Origin: Gallionellaceae bacterium
Lineage (GTDB): Bacteria; Pseudomonadota; Gammaproteobacteria; Burkholderiales; Gallionellaceae
Reading direction: 5' to 3'
Assembly: GCA_030690855.1 (NCBI GenBank)
Contig: JAUYFR010000161.1
Location: 1 to 5,002, forward strand
DNA: 5,002 nucleotides
The notes under the pieces are model-generated. The model worked only from the letters and a program-made list of their open reading frames with translations. It did not search any database and was not told the DNA's origin. Made by a program: the position numbers and the translations under genes. Of the stretch, positions 1-5,002 are shown one piece after another; the first letter of the stretch is position 1; every line of letters starts with the position of its first letter.

Positions 1-1927
1 TACCGCCGCCCTTAACCGACTCGGCCATCTTAACTAGCTTTTCGCCCGCGTCAGGATGACGGTTGAGCACTACGTCTTCCACCGCATCACGCAGCTCTTT
101 AGGAATCTCTTCGTACACGCCGAGTTGTCCGGCGTTGACGATACCCATGTTCATGCCGGCCTTGATGGCGTGATACAGAAACACGGTATGGATGGCTTCG
201 CGCACCGGCTCGTTGCCACGGAAAGAGAACGATACGTTGGATACGCCGCCGGAAATTTTTGCATAAGGCAGATTTTTTCTGATCCATGCGCAGGCTTCGA
301 TGAAGTCCACCGCGTAGTTGTTGTGCTCTTCGATGCCAGTCGCAATCGCAAAGATATTCGGGTCGAAGACGATGTCTTCGGGTGGGAAACCGACTTTGTT
401 CACTAGGATGTCGTAGCTGCGTTTACAGATGTCGATCTTGCGCTGGTAAGTGTCCGCTTGGCCCGCTTCATCGAAGGCCATTACTACGGCGGCTGCGCCG
501 TATTGGCGAACGAGGCTTGCGTATTTAATGAAATTCTCTTCGCCTTCCTTTAAAGAAATCGAGTTAACGATGGACTTGCCCTGCACGCATTTCAGGCCTG
601 CTTCGATGATGCTCCACTTGGAAGAATCAATCATCAGCGGTACTTTAGAAATGTCCGGCTCGGAGGCAATCAGGTTGAGGAATTTCACCATCGCGGCTTC
701 GCCATCCAGCATGGCTTCGTCCATGTTGACGTCAATTACTTGCGCGCCAGTTTCCACCTGTTGTTTAGCGACTTCCAGCGCCTCGTCGTACTTGCCTTCC
801 AGCACCAGACGCTTGAATTTGGCCGAGCCGGTGACGTTGGCGCGTTCGCCGACGTTGACGAACAAAGACTCTTCGCCAATGTTAAATGGCTCTAAACCTG
901 AGAGGCGGCACTCGATTGGATTGGTTGGAATTTTGCGCGGCGCGATATCTTTAACCACGTCCGCAATGGCTTTGATGAACGCAGGCGACGTGCCGCAGCA
1001 ACCGCCGATAATGTTGAGGAAGCCGCTCGCTGCCCACTCTTTGATATGGCCAGCCATGTTTTCTGGGGTGTCGTCGTAGCCGGTTTCAGCCAGTGGATTG
1101 GGCAGACCGGCATTGGGGTGCGCGCTCACGTAGCAATTCGCGATGCGCGACATTTCCTCTACATACTGACGCAGTTCTTCCGCACCAAGGGCGCAATTCA
1201 GGCCGATGGAAATGGGGTTGGCGTGGGCCAGCGAGTTGTAAAACGCCTCGGTGACTTGGCCAGTGAGCGTGCGACCAGAGGCGTCGGTAATCGTGCCGGA
1301 AATCATAATCGGCAACGACATATTGCGTTCTGCAAACACTTGCTTCACCGCAAAAATCGCAGCCTTGGCATTCAGCGTATCAAAAATCGTTTCGATCAAA
1401 ATTGTATCTGCGCCGCCATCCATCAGGCCTCGCGTGGCATCGGCATAATCTGCCACCAATTTATCGAAAGTGATGTTGCGTGCCGCGGGGTCGTTCACAT
1501 CAGGCGAGATGGTGGCGGTTTTATCGGTAGGGCCAAGCACACCCGCGACGAAGCGCGGCTTATCGGCAGTGGCGTATTGATCACACGCTTCACGTGCAAC
1601 ACGCGCACCGGCGATGTTCAGCTCATAATTCAGAGACTCCATGCCATAGGCTTTGAGCGTCGTCGCATTCGCGCCGAAGGTGTTGGTCTCAATGATGTCT
1701 GCACCGGCTTCCAGATATTCGCCGTGAATAGCTTTGATGACTTCGGGCTTGGTGATGACTAGCAAATCGTTATTGCCCTTGAGGTCGCGGTGCCAATCTG
1801 CAAAGCGCGTGCCGCGATAATCTGCTTCAGTGAGTTTATAACGCTGAATCATCGTGCCCATCGCACCATCCAAAATGAGGATGCGTTGTTGCAGAAGTTG
1901 TTCGATGCGAGAAAGTTTTTTGTTCAT
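1..1927 (-). CDS. metH: Cobalamin-dependent methionine synthase MetH (N-terminal 642 residues, 3' end beyond the left edge)
   Basis: MetH transfers a methyl group from 5-methyltetrahydrofolate via cobalamin to homocysteine, making methionine in the cytoplasm. The visible 642 residues match E. coli MetH (about 1,227 aa) almost motif by motif. The homocysteine-binding barrel is residues 1 to about 335, with DGAMGTMIQ at 20-28. The zinc ligands that activate homocysteine are Cys245 (LNCALG) and Cys310-Cys311 (GGCCGT). The methyltetrahydrofolate (pterin-binding) barrel spans about 355-620, with VNVGERANVTGSAKF (358-371), DVNMDEAMLDGEAAM (399-413) and IDSSKW (433-438). The cap/B12-binding and reactivation domains would lie beyond the window. 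No frameshift is seen. The ATG at 1927-1925 gives the N-terminus expected for the family; no strong ribosome binding site precedes it. ccdB ends 24 bp upstream on the same strand. No SAM or cobalamin riboswitch fits in that gap. Confidence 0.97.
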   Translation of the reverse strand, partial: MNKKLSRIEQLLQQRILILDGAMGTMIQRYKLTEADYRGTRFADWHRDLKGNNDLLVITKPEVIKAIHGEYLEAGADIIETNTFGANATTLKAYGMESLNYELNIAGARVAREACDQYATADKPRFVAGVLGPTDKTATISPDVNDPAARNITFDKLVADYADATRGLMDGGADTILIETIFDTLNAKAAIFAVKQVFAERNMSLPIMISGTITDASGRTLTGQVTEAFYNSLAHANPISIGLNCALGAEELRQYVEEMSRIANCYVSAHPNAGLPNPLAETGYDDTPENMAGHIKEWAASGFLNIIGGCCGTSPAFIKAIADVVKDIAPRKIPTNPIECRLSGLEPFNIGEESLFVNVGERANVTGSAKFKRLVLEGKYDEALEVAKQQVETGAQVIDVNMDEAMLDGEAAMVKFLNLIASEPDISKVPLMIDSSKWSIIEAGLKCVQGKSIVNSISLKEGEENFIKYASLVRQYGAAAVVMAFDEAGQADTYQRKIDICKRSYDILVNKVGFPPEDIVFDPNIFAIATGIEEHNNYAVDFIEACAWIRKNLPYAKISGGVSNVSFSFRGNEPVREAIHTVFLYHAIKAGMNMGIVNAGQLGVYEEIPKELRDAVEDVVLNRHPDAGEKLVKMAESVKGGG

Positions 1928-1948
1928 GATATGAGCCGAGTTAGTTGG

Positions 1949-1977
1949 CATTTAGATGCCGGTTAAAAGTAGGTCAA
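1949..1977 (-). promoter_or_regulatory. Candidate metH promoter overlapping the end of ccdB
   Basis: On the minus strand a TTGACC hexamer (1977-1972, five of six matches to the -35 consensus) is followed after 17 nt by TAAATG (1954-1949, three of six matches to -10). Initiation would fall about 14 nt before the metH ATG. The -10 overlaps the ccdB stop codon. The -35 and spacing are good and the -10 is poor, so this is only a candidate. If it is not real, metH must depend on the ccdAB promoter or on another site within ccdAB. Confidence 0.3.
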
Positions 1978-2266
1978 GTGCGGCAATAATTTCATCCCGC
2001 TTGTTTTTTAATGTGGTTACTTTCGCGCCCAAAGTGCGTAACGGTAGGCCCGCCAATTCACCTGTGGACATAACCACCGCCGTGCCTTTAATTTTGAATT
2101 GCGGACAAAAATGTTTAGCTGTGCCACCTGCTTCACTCGCTAACACCAGCGGCACAACCACGCGGGTCGCTAGGGCATCCAGCAAGTCAGCCTGCACATC
2201 TAACAGGTAAGGAATACTGTCGCAGCTTGCAGAATTTAAGTTCTCGTACACGTCAAACTGCGCCAT
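1952..2266 (-). CDS. ccdB: CcdB-family toxin (DNA gyrase poison)
   Basis: This is a 104-residue protein, close to the 101 aa of the F-plasmid toxin. In the family, CcdB dimers trap DNA gyrase on cleaved DNA, and CcdA neutralises them. Family features visible are the start MAQFDVYENLN, the segment LLDVQADLLDALATRVVVPL (21-40; compare FVDVQSDIID...RMVIPL in F CcdB), STGELAGLPLRTLG (67-80; compare MASVPVSVIG) and a C-terminal helix DEIIAALDLLLTGI (91-104). The terminal Gly-Ile is kept, but the Trp that precedes it in F CcdB (Trp99) is Thr102 here. From memory, the Vibrio fischeri chromosomal CcdB also ends in TGI, so the toxin may still be active. The start codon overlaps the ccdA stop by one base (TGATG), and GGAG (2276-2273) lies 6 nt before it, indicating translational coupling. 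metH follows after 24 bp. Confidence 0.93.
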   Translation of the reverse strand: MAQFDVYENLNSASCDSIPYLLDVQADLLDALATRVVVPLVLASEAGGTAKHFCPQFKIKGTAVVMSTGELAGLPLRTLGAKVTTLKNKRDEIIAALDLLLTGI

Positions 2267-2514
2267 CAGAATCTCCGCAGGCCATCGCTAAACACACCTT
2301 GTTTGTCGATGCGCTTATTGTACGCGGCAATAAATTCTGCATTTTCCGCTCGCCATTGTTGCTCTTTGGCTTTGCGCACGAGTTCGGACAAATAGCCCTC
2401 AACCTGCTGTGATAGGTTGATATTCAGTTCTTTGGCTTGCCGTAGCAAATCAGAGTTGATGCTGAGATTGGTTGCCTTCTTCGGCGCGGTGGTGTCGAAA
2501 TGGATCGTTGACAT
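2266..2514 (-). CDS. ccdA: CcdA-family antitoxin
   Basis: This is an 82-residue antitoxin that binds and neutralises CcdB and, with it, represses its own promoter. The N-terminal part (about 10-50, with KKATNLSINSDLLRQAKELN and then a helical stretch to VRKAKEQQ) fits a ribbon-helix-helix DNA-binding domain. The C-terminal part (WRAENAEFIAAYNKRIDKQG, then VFSDGLRRF) matches the CcdB-binding tail of F CcdA (WKAENQEGMAEVARFIEMNG, then SFADENRDW). The ATG at 2514-2512 was chosen because GGAGG (2524-2520) lies 5 nt before it. An in-frame ATG at 2526 would add four residues but has its codons running through that binding site, so I reject it. The gene order antitoxin-toxin with one-base overlap is typical. 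Confidence 0.93.
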   Translation of the reverse strand: MSTIHFDTTAPKKATNLSINSDLLRQAKELNINLSQQVEGYLSELVRKAKEQQWRAENAEFIAAYNKRIDKQGVFSDGLRRF

Positions 2515-2519
2515 ACGTT

Positions 2520-2524
2520 CCTCC
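2520..2524 (-). promoter_or_regulatory. ccdA ribosome binding site
   Basis: GGAGG on the minus strand sits 5 nt before the ATG at 2514. It decides the ccdA start against the in-frame ATG at 2526, which lies on the 5' side of this site. Confidence 0.8.
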
Positions 2525-2530
2525 ATAAAT

Positions 2531-2553
2531 GATGCGCAGATTATATGCGCATC
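2531..2553. promoter_or_regulatory. Candidate CcdA/CcdB operator: perfect inverted repeat around the -10 box
   Basis: GATGCGCA (2531-2538) and TGCGCATC (2546-2553) are exact reverse complements separated by 7 bp. The ccdAB -10 hexamer lies inside the spacer. Ribbon-helix-helix antitoxins bind short symmetric sites in their own promoters, so a protein here would block RNA polymerase. That CcdA is the binder is inference from the family and the position. Confidence 0.65.
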
Positions 2554-2569
2554 TTTATAGCGGCATCAA
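2540..2569 (-). promoter_or_regulatory. ccdAB promoter
   Basis: On the minus strand TTGATG (2569-2564, four of six -35 matches) is followed after 18 nt by a perfect -10 hexamer TATAAT (2545-2540). Initiation would be near 2533, leaving a leader of about 19 nt before the ccdA ATG, which contains its ribosome binding site. The -10 box lies wholly within the spacer of a perfect inverted repeat (see operator). Confidence 0.7.
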
Positions 2570-2669
2570 TTTGTCATTTTCTTATTAATGAATTACTCAA
2601 TGACCTGAAGTACACTTCGGCCTGCTGTAAATGAGGTTAATCCAAAATATATAAGTGAGGAGATTCAAC
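2570..2669 (+). promoter_or_regulatory. Upstream region of trpB2
   Basis: This A+T-rich stretch must carry the plus-strand promoter, as trpB2 is divergent from ccdA. The best pair I can see is TTGTCA (2571-2576) with a weak TACTCA after 17 nt, and I would not rely on it. A small inverted repeat, GAAGT-AC-ACTTC (2607-2618), lies in the middle and could be a regulator site. No leader peptide rich in Trp codons and no attenuator hairpin series is visible. GAGGAG (2657-2662) is the ribosome binding site, 7 nt before the ATG at 2670. Confidence 0.3.
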
Positions 2670-4022
2670 ATGTCGCAAACAAAATTTCTGTTAGACGAGT
2701 CAGAGATCCCAACCCATTGGTATAACGTTGTTGCCGACATGCCTAATCCGCCAACTCCTCCGCTGGGGCCAAACGGGCAGCCGATTGGACCGGAAGCGCT
2801 CACACCGATTTTTCCGATGGCGCTGATTGAGCAGGAGGTCTCAGCAGAGCGTTGGATCAAAATTCCTGACCCAGTGCGTGACGCATTGAGTTTGTATCGC
2901 CCCTCGCCGCTGATTCGCGCGCATCGTTTAGAAGCGGCGCTCGGCACACCAGCTAAAATTTATTACAAGAATGAAAGTGTTTCCCCCGCTGGCTCACATA
3001 AAGTGAACACCGCGATTCCGCAGGCGTACTACAACCAGCAAGCAGGAATCAAACGCTTGGCGACTGAAACGGGCGCAGGACAATGGGGTTCGTCTATTGC
3101 CTTGGCGGGCCAAATGTTTGGATTAGAAGTGCGCATTTTTATGGTGCGGGTGAGCTACGATCAAAAACCATTCCGTCGTTCGATGATGCAAACTTGGGGA
3201 GGGCAGGTGTTTGCCAGCCCGAGTATGGAAACGCAAACCGGACGCGATATATTGGCGAAAGATCCGAATAATCAAGGTTCGTTGGGCATGGCGATTTCCG
3301 AAGCGGTAGAAGAGGCAGCCTCGCGTGCGGACACCAACTACGCGTTAGGCTCAGTGCTCAATCATGTAATCTTGCATCAAACTATCATTGGCTTAGAGGC
3401 CAAAAAACAATTCGAAAAAGCCGGTGATTACCCCGACATGATCTTTGCCCCGTGCGGTGGAGGCTCAAATTTTGGTGGCGTGGCATTTCCTTTTCTTGCC
3501 GACAAAGCCGCCGGAAAAAATGTGCGCTTGGTTGCTGTTGAGCCCACTTCGTGCCCCACCTTGACCAAAGGCACTTACGCTTATGACTTTGGCGATACCG
3601 CAGGATTTACGCCCTTGATGAAGATGTACACATTGGGACATGACTTTATGCCGCCAGGTATTCATGCAGGGGGCTTGCGCTATCACGGGGATTCACCGCT
3701 GGTGTCACAGCTTTTCCACGAAGGCCTGATCGAAGCGATTGCAGTGCCACAACTCGCCACTTTTGAAGCGGGTGTGCAGTTCGCTCGTGCTGAAGGGATT
3801 ATTCCCGCGCCAGAATCAAATCACGCGATTCGAGCCTGTATCGATGAGGCGCTACGTTGTAAAGAAACGGGCGAGAAGAAAACCCTGTTCTTCAATCTCT
3901 CCGGTCACGGGCATTTTGATATGGGCTCTTACGATCGTTACTTTTCAGGGCAGCTGGAAGACTTTAGTTACCCCGATGAAGCGATTCAGGCTTCGTTGGC
4001 GAATCTGCCGAAGGTTTGTTGA
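2670..4022 (+). CDS. trpB: TrpB2-type tryptophan synthase beta chain (PLP-dependent)
   Basis: This 450-residue fold-type II PLP enzyme matches the long TrpB2 subgroup rather than the usual TrpB1 of about 400 aa. TrpB condenses indole with L-serine to give tryptophan; TrpB2 enzymes usually act without a tightly bound TrpA. The PLP-binding lysine is Lys111 in AGSHKVNTA, where TrpB1 has GAHKIN. ETGAGQWG (133-140) contains the catalytic Glu133; TrpB1 has ETGAGQHG. The phosphate-binding loop is CGGGSN (262-267), and SGHGHFDMG (411-419) lies near the C-terminus. The proline-rich N-terminal extension (24-45) is also a TrpB2 trait. The ATG at 2670 is preferred over the in-frame GTG at 2655, because GAGGAG (2657-2662) would otherwise be coding. 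No trpA, trpC or trpF adjoins it, and a terminator follows, so it is probably monocistronic. Confidence 0.95.
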   Translation: MSQTKFLLDESEIPTHWYNVVADMPNPPTPPLGPNGQPIGPEALTPIFPMALIEQEVSAERWIKIPDPVRDALSLYRPSPLIRAHRLEAALGTPAKIYYKNESVSPAGSHKVNTAIPQAYYNQQAGIKRLATETGAGQWGSSIALAGQMFGLEVRIFMVRVSYDQKPFRRSMMQTWGGQVFASPSMETQTGRDILAKDPNNQGSLGMAISEAVEEAASRADTNYALGSVLNHVILHQTIIGLEAKKQFEKAGDYPDMIFAPCGGGSNFGGVAFPFLADKAAGKNVRLVAVEPTSCPTLTKGTYAYDFGDTAGFTPLMKMYTLGHDFMPPGIHAGGLRYHGDSPLVSQLFHEGLIEAIAVPQLATFEAGVQFARAEGIIPAPESNHAIRACIDEALRCKETGEKKTLFFNLSGHGHFDMGSYDRYFSGQLEDFSYPDEAIQASLANLPKVC

Positions 4023-4030
4023 AGCACAAG

Positions 4031-4068
4031 AGCTGGGCCGACAACCGGCGGCCCAGTTCTGTATTTTT
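4031..4068 (+). terminator. Intrinsic terminator after trpB2
   Basis: CTGGGCCG (4033-4040) pairs exactly with CGGCCCAG (4049-4056) across an 8-nt loop. One G-T and one A-T pair extend the stem to 10 bp, and it is followed by CTGTATTTTT. It begins 8 nt after the trpB2 stop codon and separates that gene from the downstream sensor gene. Confidence 0.85.
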
Positions 4069-4295
4069 AAGGTGTCTAATTGCAAGGATCAAAGGGCAGG
4101 AAAGTGGCACTTAAACGGCATTCACCTCTTGGAGCTATGCCTTTTGGCATATACCCTTCAATTGGATAACAGGTTAGTATCAGAGCAGGAAATTTATAGT
4201 AGCAGTAGCTCTTAATGCCTAGATGTTCCGTTATAAATATGGACCTTGAATCGTATGAAGTTTAATGTGACATCAGTTTTCTTGTGACTATCCTC
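4069..4295. other. Intergenic region without a recognisable gene
   Basis: About 225 bp lie between the trpB2 terminator and the sensor start. I see no conserved RNA, in particular no c-di-GMP riboswitch core. It holds a perfect 6-bp hairpin, TATGCC-TTTT-GGCATA (4136-4151). It also has -10-like hexamers TATAGT (4195-4200) and TATAAA (4232-4237), neither with a convincing -35. A promoter for the downstream gene is expected here but cannot be fixed. Confidence 0.5.
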
Positions 4296-4886
4296 ATGAA
4301 CCTCCGTCCCAATTTCAACAGTATAACTACTCGTTTGATTCTGCTCGGCTTAGCATTCCTTATTGCCGGGGCGCTTGGTCGGATTTTCCTATTGGCTGAT
4401 TATCTGCGCAAAGACGTGAGTGAACTGATTTCGGCTCAGCTGTTGACAATAGCGAATTATGTCGCACAGGATATTGACCGCGACATCGTGCTGCGCCGTG
4501 AATTGTTGGCACGAGTTGCGTCAAAAATCCCGCCGGCTTTACTACACAATCCGAAACAGTTACAGGCATGGTTAGGTGAGCGTCACGATATGAACCCGCT
4601 GTTCTCACTAGGCTTCTTTGTTCTTGATTCCTCCGGTATTGTGCTGGCTGACTATCCCGTGTTACCCGAACGAGCCGGCAAGTCTTATGCGGATCGTGAC
4701 TATTTACAACAAGCTATGAAGGGCGAACCCGTAATCGGCCGCCCCGTCATCGGTCAAGCCTCCAATGTGCCCGTGTTACCGATGGCTATGCCATTACGTG
4801 ACGGCACTGGGAAAGTGCAGGCAGTTTTGGTAGGAATATCCGAGCTTTATTCCCCTAATTTTATCAGTAGTGTCCGGTTTAATTAA
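4296..4886 (+). pseudogene. Truncated membrane sensor with periplasmic Cache domain (possible diguanylate cyclase or chemoreceptor N-terminus)
   Basis: The 196-residue frame has a short basic N-terminus and a membrane segment at about 14-33 (LILLGLAFLIAGALGRIFLLA). A long helix (36-75) follows, then the first lobe of a dCache/PDC-type ligand-binding domain. Typical strings are LGFFVLDSSGIVLADYP (105-121), YADRDYLQQAMKGEPVIGRP (131-150) and VPVLPMAMPLRDG (158-170). In full-length family members the second Cache lobe, a second membrane helix, often HAMP, and an output domain such as GGDEF follow. All are missing here. The family-like sequence ends at about ELYSPNFI (183-190) and the frame stops six residues later in unrelated DNA, consistent with an insertion near 4865-4872. 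The start is uncertain: ATG 4296 or in-frame GTG 4284, neither with a clear ribosome binding site. It may be a natural short sensor, but half a Cache domain is unlikely to be functional. Confidence 0.65.
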
Positions 4887-5002
4887 GACGTGCCGACGGC
4901 AACGTCAACATTGACAAGGGTTCCAAGCGATTCATGTGTGTCCACGATTTGAATTTCAGCACGAACATTTGCGATCATTCCAAGTTTAGAGAACTTGGGG
5001 TG
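4870..5002. mobile_element. Possible left end of an inserted element (unassigned)
   Basis: Similarity to Cache sensors stops around 4865-4870. The next bases, TGTCCGGTTTAATTAAGAC (4871-4889), have the look of an insertion-sequence terminal repeat, with a stop codon in both directions just inside. The matching end and any target-site duplication would be to the right of the window, so this rests on the abrupt loss of the sensor sequence. I cannot assign a family. Confidence 0.35.
4883..5002 (-). CDS. C-terminal end of an unrecognised reading frame entering from the right edge
   Basis: The minus strand is open from the right edge to a TAA at 4885-4883, giving 39 residues from HPKFSKLGMIANVRAEIQ to a C-terminus VDVAVGTS. 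The stop lies inside the putative terminal repeat, as often seen for transposase genes, but I do not recognise the residues as any transposase. The plus strand is also open in one frame across the same stretch, so the coding strand is not certain. Confidence 0.25.
   Translation of the reverse strand, partial: HPKFSKLGMIANVRAEIQIVDTHESLGTLVNVDVAVGTS

Noticed and set aside
450..1079. A 209-residue plus-strand open frame
   Set aside because: It is antisense to the zinc-site and folate-domain coding of metH and low in complexity (Ser/Ala/Thr-rich); a shadow frame.
1046..1762. A 238-residue plus-strand open frame
   Set aside because: It lies entirely antisense to the unmistakable metH coding frame and has no ribosome binding site or recognisable protein content; a shadow of metH codon usage.
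1928..1951. SAM or cobalamin riboswitch in front of metH
   Set aside because: The gap to ccdB is only 24 bp, far too short for any known riboswitch of these classes.
2515..2526. Upstream ATG (2526) as the ccdA start, giving an 86-residue protein
   Set aside because: The GGAGG site that serves the ATG at 2514 would be inside the coding region, and nothing resembling a ribosome binding site precedes 2526.
2655..2669. GTG at 2655 as the trpB2 start
   Set aside because: The extra five codons consist of the ribosome binding site for the ATG at 2670.
2570..2669. Trp attenuator leader upstream of trpB2
   Set aside because: There is no short open frame with consecutive Trp codons and no alternative terminator and antiterminator stems.
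3739..4215. A 158-residue plus-strand frame running out of trpB2 into the intergenic region
   Set aside because: It overlaps trpB2 in another frame, reads through the terminator hairpin, and has a composition unlike a real protein.

Overview
The window looks like a chromosomal segment of a proteobacterium, most likely beta- or gammaproteobacterial. This is inferred from roughly 50% G+C and from a MetH that aligns closely, by recall, with the E. coli enzyme. A CcdAB-type toxin-antitoxin pair and a dCache-type membrane sensor fit the same groups. I cannot name the genus.

Layout. Positions 1-1927 (minus strand) hold the first 642 codons of metH, cobalamin-dependent methionine synthase, running off the left edge. 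Directly upstream of metH, on the same strand, is a complete ccdB/ccdA toxin-antitoxin operon (1952-2514). ccdB ends only 24 bp before the metH start codon. The ccdAB promoter carries a perfect 8-bp inverted repeat centred on its -10 box (2531-2553), a good candidate autoregulatory operator. A divergent intergenic region (2515-2669) separates it from a plus-strand trpB2-type gene (2670-4022), a stand-alone long-form tryptophan synthase beta chain, followed by a strong intrinsic terminator (4031-4068).

After about 215 bp without a recognisable gene comes a plus-strand sensor gene with one membrane segment and a Cache-type ligand-binding domain. Its reading frame breaks off at about residue 190, long before any output domain. 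At the break the sequence changes to something unrelated, possibly the end of a mobile element with a minus-strand reading frame entering from the right edge. I read this as a sensor gene (perhaps a diguanylate cyclase) interrupted by an insertion.

How the parts relate. metH and trpB2 are both amino-acid biosynthesis or salvage enzymes, but nothing here shows that they form one pathway unit. The most noteworthy arrangement is the toxin-antitoxin module immediately in front of an important metabolic gene, which could place metH partly under CcdAB autoregulation. I see no clearly undescribed system in the window.
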